This document shows positions 57,016-64,000 of a DNA stretch of 64,000 bases, piece by piece. The notes under the pieces are model-generated. The model was given only the letters and a program-made list of their open reading frames with translations. It did no database searches and was not told the DNA's origin. The position numbers and the translations under genes are program-made. Numbering within the stretch: position 1 is the stretch's first letter; each line of letters opens with the position of its first letter. The DNA comes from Octadecabacter ascidiaceicola (GTDB lineage: Bacteria; Pseudomonadota; Alphaproteobacteria; Rhodobacterales; Rhodobacteraceae). Location of the stretch: the NCBI RefSeq assembly GCF_900185015.1, contig NZ_FXYD01000001.1, positions 434,001 to 498,000 on the forward strand, read 5' to 3'.

Positions 57016-59073
57016 ATGATGGCTGCGCCAAACCCAACTAAGAAAAGTGATACTGCTGTGAAACAGGCTCTTGCTGATGCCATCAAAGCGCGTGGCTACG
57101 AAACGCTGACCCCCGTCCAAGAGGCGTGTTCAGACCCAGCGCTGGAAGGCAAAGACCTGCTGGTCTCTGCGCAAACCGGTTCTGGTAAGACACTTGGCTT
57201 TGGCATCGCGATTGCGCCGAGCCTGCTAGGTGACGCTGAAAAGTTTGACCGTGCAGACGCACCGCTGGCGTTGGTTATTGCTCCAACTCGCGAACTGGCG
57301 TTGCAGGTTAAACGTGAGCTTGCATGGCTTTATGAAAAAACGGGTGCGGTGATTGCATCCACCGTTGGCGGCATGGATATGCGCGATGAACGCCGCGCAC
57401 TGGAACGTGGGGCCCATATCGTTGTGTCCACACCGGGCCGCTTGCGCGACCACATCATGCGCAAGTCTATTGATCTGTCTGACCTGAAGGCCGTTGTGCT
57501 AGACGAAGCCGACGAAATGCTCGACCTCGGGTTTCGCGAAGATCTTGAATTTATTCTCGATGAGTCCCCCACGGACCGCCAGACATTGTTGTTCTCTGCG
57601 ACCGTCCCAGCATCCATCGCCAAACTCGCACAGCGGTATCAAAAGGACGCACAGCGCGTTGCGACCACCACGGGTGAAAAGCAGCACGCCGACATCGACT
57701 ATAAGGCCTTCCGTGTCTCCCCCCGTGACACAGAAAACGCGATCATCAACGTTTTGCGCTTTTATGAAGCGCCGAACGCCATTGTGTTCTGCAACACTCG
57801 TGCCACCGTGAACCGCATGACAACCCGCCTGTCGAACCGTGGTTTTGCCGTTGTCGCCTTGTCGGGTGAGCTGTCACAGGCCGAACGCACCCACGCCCTA
57901 CAAGCAATGCGCGACGGCCGTGCGCGTGTTTGTGTGGCAACTGACGTGGCTGCCCGCGGCATTGACCTACCCAACCTTGATCTGGTGATCCACGCCGAAC
58001 TGCCAAGCAACCAAGACACCTTGTTGCACCGTTCTGGCCGCACAGGGCGCGCGGGTCGCAAAGGCACCTCCGCGATGATCGTCCCCCCTGCCGTGCGCAA
58101 AAAGGCGGAACGTCTTCTGGGCTGGGCAAAACTGACCGCAGACTGGACTGACGCGCCATCGGCGGAACAGGTCATCGCGCAAGACGAAGAACGCATGTTG
58201 GAACAAACCGATTGGTCCAACGAGGTCGACGGCACGTCCAAAACCGTCGTCGACGCCATGGTCGCCAAGCTGTCGATCGAACAAATCGCCGCCGCTTACC
58301 TGCGTCTTTATCGCGAAAAACACACCGCCCCTGAAGAGTTGTCCGAAGTGTCTGCACCTACAAAACCACGTGAGGCATTTGGCAAATCGGTCTGGTTCTC
58401 CCTTCCAGGTGGCCGCGAAGCCGGTGCCGAACCGCGCCGTTTGCTGCCGATGATCTGTAAGATGGGCAACATTTCCAAGGACGACATCGGCGCGATCCGC
58501 ATTCAGCCCAACGAATCCTACATCGAAGTCCGCGAGACTGCCCTGAAGACGCTCACAGACGCACTTGGTGGGGACATGACGTTGGAAAACGGCGCCCCCC
58601 TCACCCGCGTAGAAAAGCTGCCAACCTTTGAACGTGGCGCACCGCGCAAAGACTTCAAATCGCGCGACAAGGCTCCGCACCGCGGCAAAGACGGCCCCAA
58701 GCCGCATAAGTCCAAAGGCACCACAAAGCCCGTGGATTGGAACGACGAACGCGAACCAAAACCCAAAAAACCTAAGGGCGGCGCAAAGCCAAAGGGTGGC
58801 AAGCCAAAGTTCGACAAGAACAAATCATCCGATGACACTATCGAATCCTACAAGCCGCGCAAAACGCGTGACGGCAAACCCTACGCTGGCAAGTCTGATG
58901 GCAAACCATCCAGTAAGCCGAACGCAGGCAAGTCAGGCGGCAAACCCGCAAATAAGGTTGCCAAAGGCGCTGGCCTTGCGCCGAAGCAGGGCAAGCCGTC
59001 CAGCAAGAAGAACCGCGCTCGTGCACTGGCAGCCAAAGGCGGCAACGCCGCCCCGCGCAAGCCACGCAGCTAA
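57016..59073 (+). CDS. DEAD-box RNA helicase with DbpA-like domain and long basic tail
   Basis: A 685-residue protein. The helicase core has motif I QTGSGKT (near residue 55), PTRELALQ, DEADEMLD, SAT (SATVPASI) and the HRSGRTGRAG motif VI. A DbpA RNA-binding-like domain (KMGNISKDDIGAIRIQPNESYIEV) spans about residues 475-525. The last 150 residues are Lys/Gly/Pro/Asn-rich with repeated GKP and GGKP units, a likely disordered RNA-binding tail. The Shine-Dalgarno is weak at the MM start. A strong terminator follows. Confidence 0.95.
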   Translation: MMAAPNPTKKSDTAVKQALADAIKARGYETLTPVQEACSDPALEGKDLLVSAQTGSGKTLGFGIAIAPSLLGDAEKFDRADAPLALVIAPTRELALQVKRELAWLYEKTGAVIASTVGGMDMRDERRALERGAHIVVSTPGRLRDHIMRKSIDLSDLKAVVLDEADEMLDLGFREDLEFILDESPTDRQTLLFSATVPASIAKLAQRYQKDAQRVATTTGEKQHADIDYKAFRVSPRDTENAIINVLRFYEAPNAIVFCNTRATVNRMTTRLSNRGFAVVALSGELSQAERTHALQAMRDGRARVCVATDVAARGIDLPNLDLVIHAELPSNQDTLLHRSGRTGRAGRKGTSAMIVPPAVRKKAERLLGWAKLTADWTDAPSAEQVIAQDEERMLEQTDWSNEVDGTSKTVVDAMVAKLSIEQIAAAYLRLYREKHTAPEELSEVSAPTKPREAFGKSVWFSLPGGREAGAEPRRLLPMICKMGNISKDDIGAIRIQPNESYIEVRETALKTLTDALGGDMTLENGAPLTRVEKLPTFERGAPRKDFKSRDKAPHRGKDGPKPHKSKGTTKPVDWNDEREPKPKKPKGGAKPKGGKPKFDKNKSSDDTIESYKPRKTRDGKPYAGKSDGKPSSKPNAGKSGGKPANKVAKGAGLAPKQGKPSSKKNRARALAAKGGNAAPRKPRS

Positions 59074-59090
59074 GCGGTAACCCGGCACAC

Positions 59091-59124
59091 AAAGCCCCGG
59101 CGCAGTGATGCGCCGGGGCTTTTT
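59091..59124 (+). terminator. Terminator after the DEAD-box gene
   Basis: AAAGCCCCGGCGCA (59091-59104) pairs perfectly with TGCGCCGGGGCTTT (59109-59122) around GTGA, followed by TTTTTC. It is between the helicase and the convergent lipoprotein gene. Confidence 0.93.
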
Positions 59125-59149
59125 CGTTTGGATAGGTAGTCGTGACCGA

Positions 59150-59446
59150 TCAATTCGGACCAGCGTAGCCAGGGTTCTCATAGGTGACGCCCGGCTGGTA
59201 ATTGGCGCGCAGCCAAACCTTGCCCTCATTATACAAAGCACGGCAATCGTTGGCGTCATGCATCGCATCTTCTGGCAATAACAATGTGTGCGCCATTGGC
59301 CCATCAAAGCGCGGATCATCACAATCCCCATCATTGGCCCATTGGCTGGCATTGTCGCCCCAAGCGAAATCCGCGGGCACTGTCATGCAGCCCGCCACCC
59401 CTAAAAAGCAAGCACTCGCAATCATTTTTGACAAAACCGAATTCAT
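59150..59446 (-). CDS. Small lipoprotein with DGDCDDPRFDG motif
   Basis: About 98 residues from the ATG at 59446 (GGGGGA upstream); an earlier in-frame start at 59473 is less likely. The signal ends in a lipobox (FLGVAGC), with lipidation near residue 20. The mature part has GDNASQWANDGDCDDPRFDGP, a motif I have seen in other exported alphaproteobacterial proteins, plus a cysteine in NDCRALY. Its function is unknown. Confidence 0.75.
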   Translation of the reverse strand: MNSVLSKMIASACFLGVAGCMTVPADFAWGDNASQWANDGDCDDPRFDGPMAHTLLLPEDAMHDANDCRALYNEGKVWLRANYQPGVTYENPGYAGPN

Positions 59447-59609
59447 TGAATCCCCCATCCAAATTTTTAACAACTTATGGAAGAACTAAACGACGTTTGG
59501 AACGGCGGGTAAATGGGTATAGTAGGTGCGATCAGGTCAGGAGATTGTCGCTGATAATCGATACCGACGCGAGCGCGTTTCCAGTTCAGCATTGTAAAAT
59601 CGGGGGAAG

Positions 59610-59685
<76 letters not shown>

Positions 59686-59735
59686 GATGGGCAGCGTTTA
59701 GCGTCCCTTTTCACGACGCGCAAGCCCCCGATTGC

Positions 59736-60296
59736 CTATGTGAGCAACTTTTGCACGCCACCCTTCAAATGATACACGCAACCCTGCCCACCGTGGATGT
59801 CCGAGTTCTCCAAAGCCGCCGGACCGATCACGATTGAACGGATCACGCGGCTGGTAATTCCATGCGTTATCAGAACAGTAGGCCGCACCACTTCTGAAAG
59901 GAAAGCACGGCACCGTGTTTCTACTGCTGCAAGCCCCTCTCCGTTCGGGGCCATCTCATATTGCTCTAAATATGGGTCATCGCCCGTGCCCTGCGGAAGA
60001 TCAGCGCGCAAACGCCCTGCCCAATCGCCAACGCCAATCTCACGCAGGCGAATGTCAGTATGTACTGCTTCGGCCAAAGGGCCACAGGCGATCCCTGCCG
60101 TTTGAACGGCACGCCCCGATGGGCTGGACCAAAACTCAAACCCCTCCAAATCAATGCAGCGCAGGATTTCACCTTGGCGTGCTGCATCCATTTGCCCTTT
60201 GGGGGTCAGGGGGGAATTAAGCCAACCTTGCATGCGGTCTTCTGCGTTCCAAACGGTCTGACCGTGACGCAGGATATAGAGTTCTGGGTAAATCAT
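59736..60296 (-). CDS. Histidine phosphatase family protein
   Basis: A 186-residue protein of the phosphoglycerate mutase-like family with the RHG motif at the N-terminus (LRHGQTVWNAEDRMQGWLNSPL). The conserved Arg/Glu in DIRLREIGVGDWAG and a second histidine in ITHGITSRVI are present. All catalytic residues are there. It might act on a phosphosugar or in cobalamin-like pathways; the substrate is open. It is divergent from the glycine riboswitch. Confidence 0.9.
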   Translation of the reverse strand: MIYPELYILRHGQTVWNAEDRMQGWLNSPLTPKGQMDAARQGEILRCIDLEGFEFWSSPSGRAVQTAGIACGPLAEAVHTDIRLREIGVGDWAGRLRADLPQGTGDDPYLEQYEMAPNGEGLAAVETRCRAFLSEVVRPTVLITHGITSRVIRSIVIGPAALENSDIHGGQGCVYHLKGGVQKLLT

Positions 60297-60395
60297 TTCG
60301 CATGCCTACCCTGCCCCTGAACAAAGCAAAACCCCAAGAAATCCGTTGATCCGAATCGAATTCGAAGGCATAGCGCGAGTGCATCTCTCGCCCGC

Positions 60396-60572
60396 GGGAG
60401 AGTCCGGTGGAAACGCCGGCGCCGAAGGAGCAACAACCCGGAAACTCTCAGGCAAATGGACCGCGGTGCGTAAAGCAATCTGGAGAGTGGCAGTTAGGCC
60501 TGCCCACCGAAGGAGCCGTCGCAGACCATCGTGGCGAAACTCTCAGGTCCCCTGACAGATGGGTTCACCGCC
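60396..60572 (+). promoter_or_regulatory. Tandem glycine riboswitch
   Basis: Two glycine-aptamer units occur in series. Unit 1 (about 60396-60465) reads GGGAGAGTCC, then CGCCGAAGGAGCAAC and AACTCTCAGGCAAA. Unit 2 (about 60480-60572) reads TGGAGAGTGG, then CACCGAAGGAGC and AACTCTCAGG. The GGAGAG...CGAAGGAGC...ACTCTCAGG order is diagnostic. A small GCCGA/TCGGC hairpin (60571-60584) lies before the ribosome site at 60601. It should turn on the downstream oxidase when glycine is abundant. Confidence 0.95.
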
Positions 60573-60616
60573 GATACGTCGGCATGTTTGAACGCTGTCT
60601 AAAGGGGGGTATCCCA

Positions 60617-61852
60617 ATGAAAACAATCGCCGTAATCGGTGCTGGCATCACCGGAATCACAACAGCCTATGCCTTGATGAAACGTGGTTTTGACGTCACT
60701 GTCTTTGACCGCAACCGCTACGCCGCTATGGAAACATCTTTTGCCAATGGCGGCCAACTCTCTGCATCCAACGCCGAAGTCTGGACCCAATGGTCCACCA
60801 TTTTCAAAGGTCTCAAATGGATGACACAGCGCGGTGCGCCCCTGTTGGTGAACCCCAAACCGAGCTGGCACAAGTATTCGTGGATGGCGGAATTCATGTC
60901 CAACATCCCCAACTACCGCAAGAACACCGTTGAAACTGTGCGTTTGGCCATCGCCGCGCGTGAACATCTTGTTTCTCACGCTGCTGCAGAGGGCTTTGAT
61001 TTTTCGTTAGAGAAACGCGGTATCCTTCATGTTTACGACTGCAAGCCGGACTTCGACGCAGCCGCCAAGGTTAACGAACTGCTCAAAGAAGGCGGTCTCG
61101 AACGCCATGCCGTCACAGCTGATGAAATGAGGAAGCTTGAACCAGCTCTGAAAGGTGAGATTTACGGTGGCTACTATACCGAAAGCGACTTCACGGGTGA
61201 CATCCATAGTTATGCCAAGGGTCTCGGTTCGGCCTGCAAAAACCGTGGAACAACCTTCAACTACGGCTGCTATGTGGAAACCCTGACAGCCCGAGAACGT
61301 GGTGGCGTCGACGTTGTGTGGACGGATGGATCGGGCAATCAATCTGAACACTTCGATGGCATCGTCATCTGCGCGGGCGTGCGCAGCCGCGCCTTTGCTG
61401 CGATGGTTGGCGACCGCGTGAACGTCTACCCTGTCAAAGGCTATTCCATCACGGTCGCACTGGACGATGAGGAAAGCCAAGCGGCCGCGCCTTGGGTGTC
61501 CCTGCTGGACGACAAAGCAAAAATTGTGACCTCACGCCTTGGAGACAACCGTTTTCGCGTGGCGGGTACCGCTGAATTTAACGGCGAAAACCGCGACATT
61601 CGGGATGACCGAATCCAGCCGCTGGTGAAATGGGTGGAAAAACTGTTTCCAGATGTCAGCACGGAACACGCTATCCCCTGGGCAGGCCTGCGTCCAATGA
61701 TGCCAAACATGATGCCTCGCGTCGGCCCCGGCAAATCATCCGGTGTGTTCTACAACACCGGACACGGGCACCTTGGGTGGACGCTGTCGGCTGCAACGGC
61801 CGAGATCGTCGCCGAAAACGTGTTGGAAGCGTCACGTTCAAACGCGGCCTAA
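60617..61852 (+). CDS. FAD-dependent D-amino acid dehydrogenase (DadA-like)
   Basis: A 411-residue flavoprotein with the FAD motif AVIGAGITGITTAYALMKRGF at residues 5-25 and a C-terminal NTGHGHLGWTLS motif typical of DadA/glycine-oxidase-like enzymes. The ATG at 60617 has AAAGGGGGG upstream. The frame stays open into the riboswitch but that part is not coding. It lies directly under a glycine riboswitch, so it likely oxidises glycine or D-amino acids such as D-Ala. The exact substrate is not decided by sequence. Confidence 0.88.
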   Translation: MKTIAVIGAGITGITTAYALMKRGFDVTVFDRNRYAAMETSFANGGQLSASNAEVWTQWSTIFKGLKWMTQRGAPLLVNPKPSWHKYSWMAEFMSNIPNYRKNTVETVRLAIAAREHLVSHAAAEGFDFSLEKRGILHVYDCKPDFDAAAKVNELLKEGGLERHAVTADEMRKLEPALKGEIYGGYYTESDFTGDIHSYAKGLGSACKNRGTTFNYGCYVETLTARERGGVDVVWTDGSGNQSEHFDGIVICAGVRSRAFAAMVGDRVNVYPVKGYSITVALDDEESQAAAPWVSLLDDKAKIVTSRLGDNRFRVAGTAEFNGENRDIRDDRIQPLVKWVEKLFPDVSTEHAIPWAGLRPMMPNMMPRVGPGKSSGVFYNTGHGHLGWTLSAATAEIVAENVLEASRSNAA

Positions 61853-61858
61853 CGCAAA

Positions 61859-61894
61859 GCGGCACGCGAGGGCGTTCCCTCACGTGCCGCGTTT
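61859..61894 (+). terminator. Terminator after the DadA-like gene
   Basis: GCGGCACGCGAGGG (61859-61872) pairs with CCCTCACGTGCCGC (61877-61890) with one mismatch and a CGTT loop, then a short GTTTA. T content is modest. Confidence 0.75.
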
Positions 61895-61940
61895 AAGTCT
61901 TGGACTTGGATTAGCTTTGACGGCCATCGTACTGATTTAA

Positions 61941-62405
61941 CTAAATTGCTTCATCACCAATGACTGTCTTTGCGGGGCCGCCAGCATTGTTCGGATGCCG
62001 TAGTTTCACCGTAACTATCGTCGCATTCGCGGCTTCTTTTGTCCGCTTCACCATCAACTTTCCAAGCGGCGGAACTGTCAGGTCTTCGCCCTTCGTCAAC
62101 GCACGACCCAATACGGCGAGCATCGCTTCAACCACAGGTTTGACGTCTTTCTTTTTCATACCCGTTTCGGCCATCACACGTTCGATAAGCTCTGGCTTTT
62201 TGATAGGAGTGCAGGCAACCGTTGGCCTTACCGTTTCGACGATTGTCGCCTTTGTGGTCGCGGATGTTTTCGCTGGTGCCGCAACTGCCTTTGGTGTGGT
62301 GACGGTCTTTGTAGCTGCGTTGGGTGCAGTAGATACAGATTTCGCGGCGGGCTTCGCTGCCTTTTTCGTAGGTTTTGACGCTGCTTTTGTAGTGCTCGTG
62401 GCCAT
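61941..62405 (-). CDS. HU-family DNA-binding protein with histone-H1-like N-terminal tail
   Basis: A 154-residue protein. Residues 1-55 are rich in Lys, Ala, Pro and Thr, with repeated KKAAKPAAK-like units as in bacterial H1-like or PAKKA tails. Residues 70-154 form an HU/IHF fold (KKPELIERVMAETGMKKKDVKPVVEAML, then KLMVKRTKEAANATIV). The tail should be disordered and DNA-binding. It lies downstream of lon, as hupB does in many bacteria, but a gene on the other strand lies between them. Confidence 0.88.
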   Translation of the reverse strand: MATSTTKAASKPTKKAAKPAAKSVSTAPNAATKTVTTPKAVAAPAKTSATTKATIVETVRPTVACTPIKKPELIERVMAETGMKKKDVKPVVEAMLAVLGRALTKGEDLTVPPLGKLMVKRTKEAANATIVTVKLRHPNNAGGPAKTVIGDEAI

Positions 62406-62594
62406 TGCTCTCTCCGATCGGGTGCACGGTATTGTGCCTGTTTCGGAAACAATAGCTGGAAGTCAGTGCATATCCCATGGTGAAAATCCATAAAGTTAAT
62501 GACTGTGGCGTCCGAATTAAGCGCTTGCCGATGCATACCTTGACCGAAATCACAGCCTGTGGTGTAATTTTGGCTCATTTATTAGGAGATTATT

Positions 62595-63026
62595 TTGAAA
62601 AATTCTTTTTTTGCCTTGGCTTTGTCCGGGGCTATCGCATCGCCATCATTTGCGGGGGGCTTAGCTGACCCCATCATTGCAATGGCACCAACCGAGGTCG
62701 AAATTGAGTCACAAGCATCGTCCTCGAGCAATCTAATTATCCCGCTGGTACTGATTGCCCTGATCGTCGCCGCATCGAGCGGCAGCGACGCAGCTGTCTT
62801 CGGTCCGAGCGATGCACGCATTAAGACCGACATTCAGCCCGTTGGCATGTCTCCTAGTGGCCTTCCCATCTATCACTACAGTTACATTGGCAGCAGCGTT
62901 GTATTCGAAGGTGTCATGGCCCAAGATGTGTTGATGCACACTCCCGCAGCCGTCATTACCTATCCATCCGGTCTCATGGCTGTGAATTACGACATGCTTG
63001 GAATTGAGTTTAAGGTCGTCGATTAA
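62595..63026 (+). CDS. Secreted protein with S74-type chaperone-like domain
   Basis: A 143-residue protein starting at TTG (62595) with AGGAG 6 bases upstream. A signal peptide is followed by a short hydrophobic segment (NLIIPLVLIALIVAAS). The C-terminal half begins SDARIKTDIQPVGM and contains VMAQDVL, as in the peptidase S74 domain that caps phage tail fibres. Here the domain stands alone in a small exported protein, near 85 residues. The usual catalytic Ser/Lys pair is only partly recognisable. Function is unknown. Confidence 0.65.
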   Translation: MKNSFFALALSGAIASPSFAGGLADPIIAMAPTEVEIESQASSSSNLIIPLVLIALIVAASSGSDAAVFGPSDARIKTDIQPVGMSPSGLPIYHYSYIGSSVVFEGVMAQDVLMHTPAAVITYPSGLMAVNYDMLGIEFKVVD

Positions 63027-63049
63027 ACATACGATTATTAACAAAAAAA

Positions 63050-63075
63050 GGGCGCTTGAAATTCATCAAGCGCCC
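63050..63075 (-). terminator. Terminator of lon
   Basis: GGGCGCTTGA (63050-63059) pairs perfectly with TCAAGCGCCC (63066-63075). On the minus strand it is followed by TTTTTTT (complement of AAAAAAA at 63043-63049), 22 bases after the lon stop. Confidence 0.9.
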
Positions 63076-63097
63076 GTTTGACTCTGAGCCGGTTCAA

Positions 63098-64000
63098 TCA
63101 ATGCGCAGTGGCGCCTGCACCCGCGTCACGCGCTCGCAAGGCAGCCTCGGCGGCGGCTGCATCTTCCGCCTCTTGGTCCCACTCAACCGCTTGCGGTTCC
63201 GAAATTAGCGCATGCTTCAACACCTCAGACGCGTGAGTGACTGGGATGATTTGCAGCCCCTCTTTCACGTTGTCCGGAATATCCGCGAGGTCTTTTACGT
63301 TTTCCTCGGGGATCAGCACTGTCTTGATACCACCGCGAAGAGCTGCAAGCAGTTTTTCCTTCAAACCACCAATCGGCATCGCATTCCCGCGCAGAGAAAC
63401 CTCACCCGTCATCGCAATATCTTTGCGAACGGGGATCTTGGTCAACACGGACACGATAGACGTGACCATTGCAAGACCAGCACTCGGTCCATCCTTCGGC
63501 GTCGCGCCATCTGGGACGTGCACGTGAATGTCGAGCTTATCAAACTCCGGCGGCTTCACTCCGATTTGCGGGCTGATGGAACGCACGTAACTGCTTGCGG
63601 CGTCGATAGATTCCTTCATCACATCGCCAAGCTTACCTGTTGTCTTCATCCGGCCCTTACCTGGAAGGCGCAGCGCTTCGATGTTCAAAAGCTCACCCCC
63701 AACTGACGTATAGGCAAGACCTGTGACAACGCCGATTTGATCGCTTTCTTCCGCCAAACCAAAGCGATGCTTCTTCACGCCAAGGAAATCTTCGATGTTG
63801 TCTTCAGTTACGACAACGCTCTCGACCTCTTTCTTGACGATCTTGGTCACTGCTTTACGCGCCACTTTCGCGATCTCACGCTCAAGGTTCCGCACACCGG
63901 CTTCGCGGGTGTAATAGCGGATCATGGAAGTCAGCGCAGAATCCTCAAGTGTGAATTCGCTCTCCTTAAGGCCATGATTTTTCATCACTTTCCCAAGCAA
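63098..64000 (-). CDS. lon: ATP-dependent protease Lon (C-terminal part; 5' end outside window)
   Basis: The last 300 codons of lon run into the right window edge. They contain the end of the AAA module (REAGVRNLEREIAKVARKA) and the proteolytic domain with the Ser of PKDGPSAGLAM and the Lys of GGLKEKLLAALRGG, the Ser-Lys dyad. Full-length Lon is about 800 residues. It degrades misfolded and regulatory proteins. A strong terminator lies just past the stop. Confidence 0.97.
   Translation of the reverse strand: MLGKVMKNHGLKESEFTLEDSALTSMIRYYTREAGVRNLEREIAKVARKAVTKIVKKEVESVVVTEDNIEDFLGVKKHRFGLAEESDQIGVVTGLAYTSVGGELLNIEALRLPGKGRMKTTGKLGDVMKESIDAASSYVRSISPQIGVKPPEFDKLDIHVHVPDGATPKDGPSAGLAMVTSIVSVLTKIPVRKDIAMTGEVSLRGNAMPIGGLKEKLLAALRGGIKTVLIPEENVKDLADIPDNVKEGLQIIPVTHASEVLKHALISEPQAVEWDQEAEDAAAAEAALRARDAGAGATAH

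Overview
The window is chromosomal DNA from an alphaproteobacterium, most likely a marine Rhodobacterales (Roseobacter-group) species. The gene content supports this: ALA synthase (hemA, the C4 haem route), an amidase - PBP1A - prfB block, a zapA gene with an upstream coiled-coil partner, a bactofilin overlapping an M23 peptidase, tandem gap genes, and a fused indolepyruvate oxidoreductase. Regulatory sites agree with it too: a GAAC-N7-GAAC LexA box before uvrA, a perfect FNR/FnrL-type box before a universal stress gene, and CceR/PckR-like palindromes before both gap genes. Genes are densely packed, and I see no insertion sequence, integrase, prophage or CRISPR array.

Layout. 1-3318: 5' part of the fused indolepyruvate oxidoreductase, divergent from a LysR regulator. 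3400-3504: a candidate small RNA. 3658-7029: purL, then bolA, two small membrane proteins and grxD, a likely Fe-S/redox operon. 7090-7981: zapA and its coiled-coil partner. 8237-14667: tkt, a DUF4329 lipoprotein, a DUF808 membrane protein and two gap paralogues flanking a 47-residue membrane protein. 14732-19868: coaD, a CBS protein, LysR/mmsA, a cupredoxin and an L,D-transpeptidase. 19882-29084: uvrA, two MFS transporters, lpdA, a PAS-GAF-GGDEF protein and a DUF924 protein. 29287-29963: a two-gene unknown cassette (zinc ribbon plus membrane protein).

30048-38342: queA with a large AsmA-like protein, a peroxiredoxin, UspA, a DUF455 ferritin-like protein, and the M23 peptidase with bactofilin. 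38406-46230: a DUF2189 protein, prfB, PBP1A, a methyltransferase, an AmiC-type amidase and an aminotransferase. 46288-48749: an M48 protease, a DsbA-like protein and a small gene broken by one stop codon. 48906-52688: ispG, a RodZ-like protein and hemA. 52928-56384: M20 and S41 peptidases and a frameshifted RTX-repeat gene. 56518-59685: two identical tRNA-Asp genes, a DEAD-box helicase with a long basic tail, a small lipoprotein and tRNA-Val. 59736-64000: a phosphatase, a tandem glycine riboswitch controlling a DadA-like oxidase, an HU protein with a histone-H1-like tail, a secreted S74-like protein and the 3' part of lon.

Themes are central carbon flux (tkt, two gap genes with different cofactor-site residues and shared operator-like sites), envelope building (PBP1A, amidase, M23, bactofilin, L,D-transpeptidase, ZapA, RodZ) and redox or stress functions. 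I found no clear multi-gene novel system. The best leads are the small RNA at 3431-3504, the gap locus with its operators and small membrane protein, the cassette at 29287-29963, the glycine-riboswitch oxidase, the H1-tailed HU protein and the stand-alone secreted S74-like protein.
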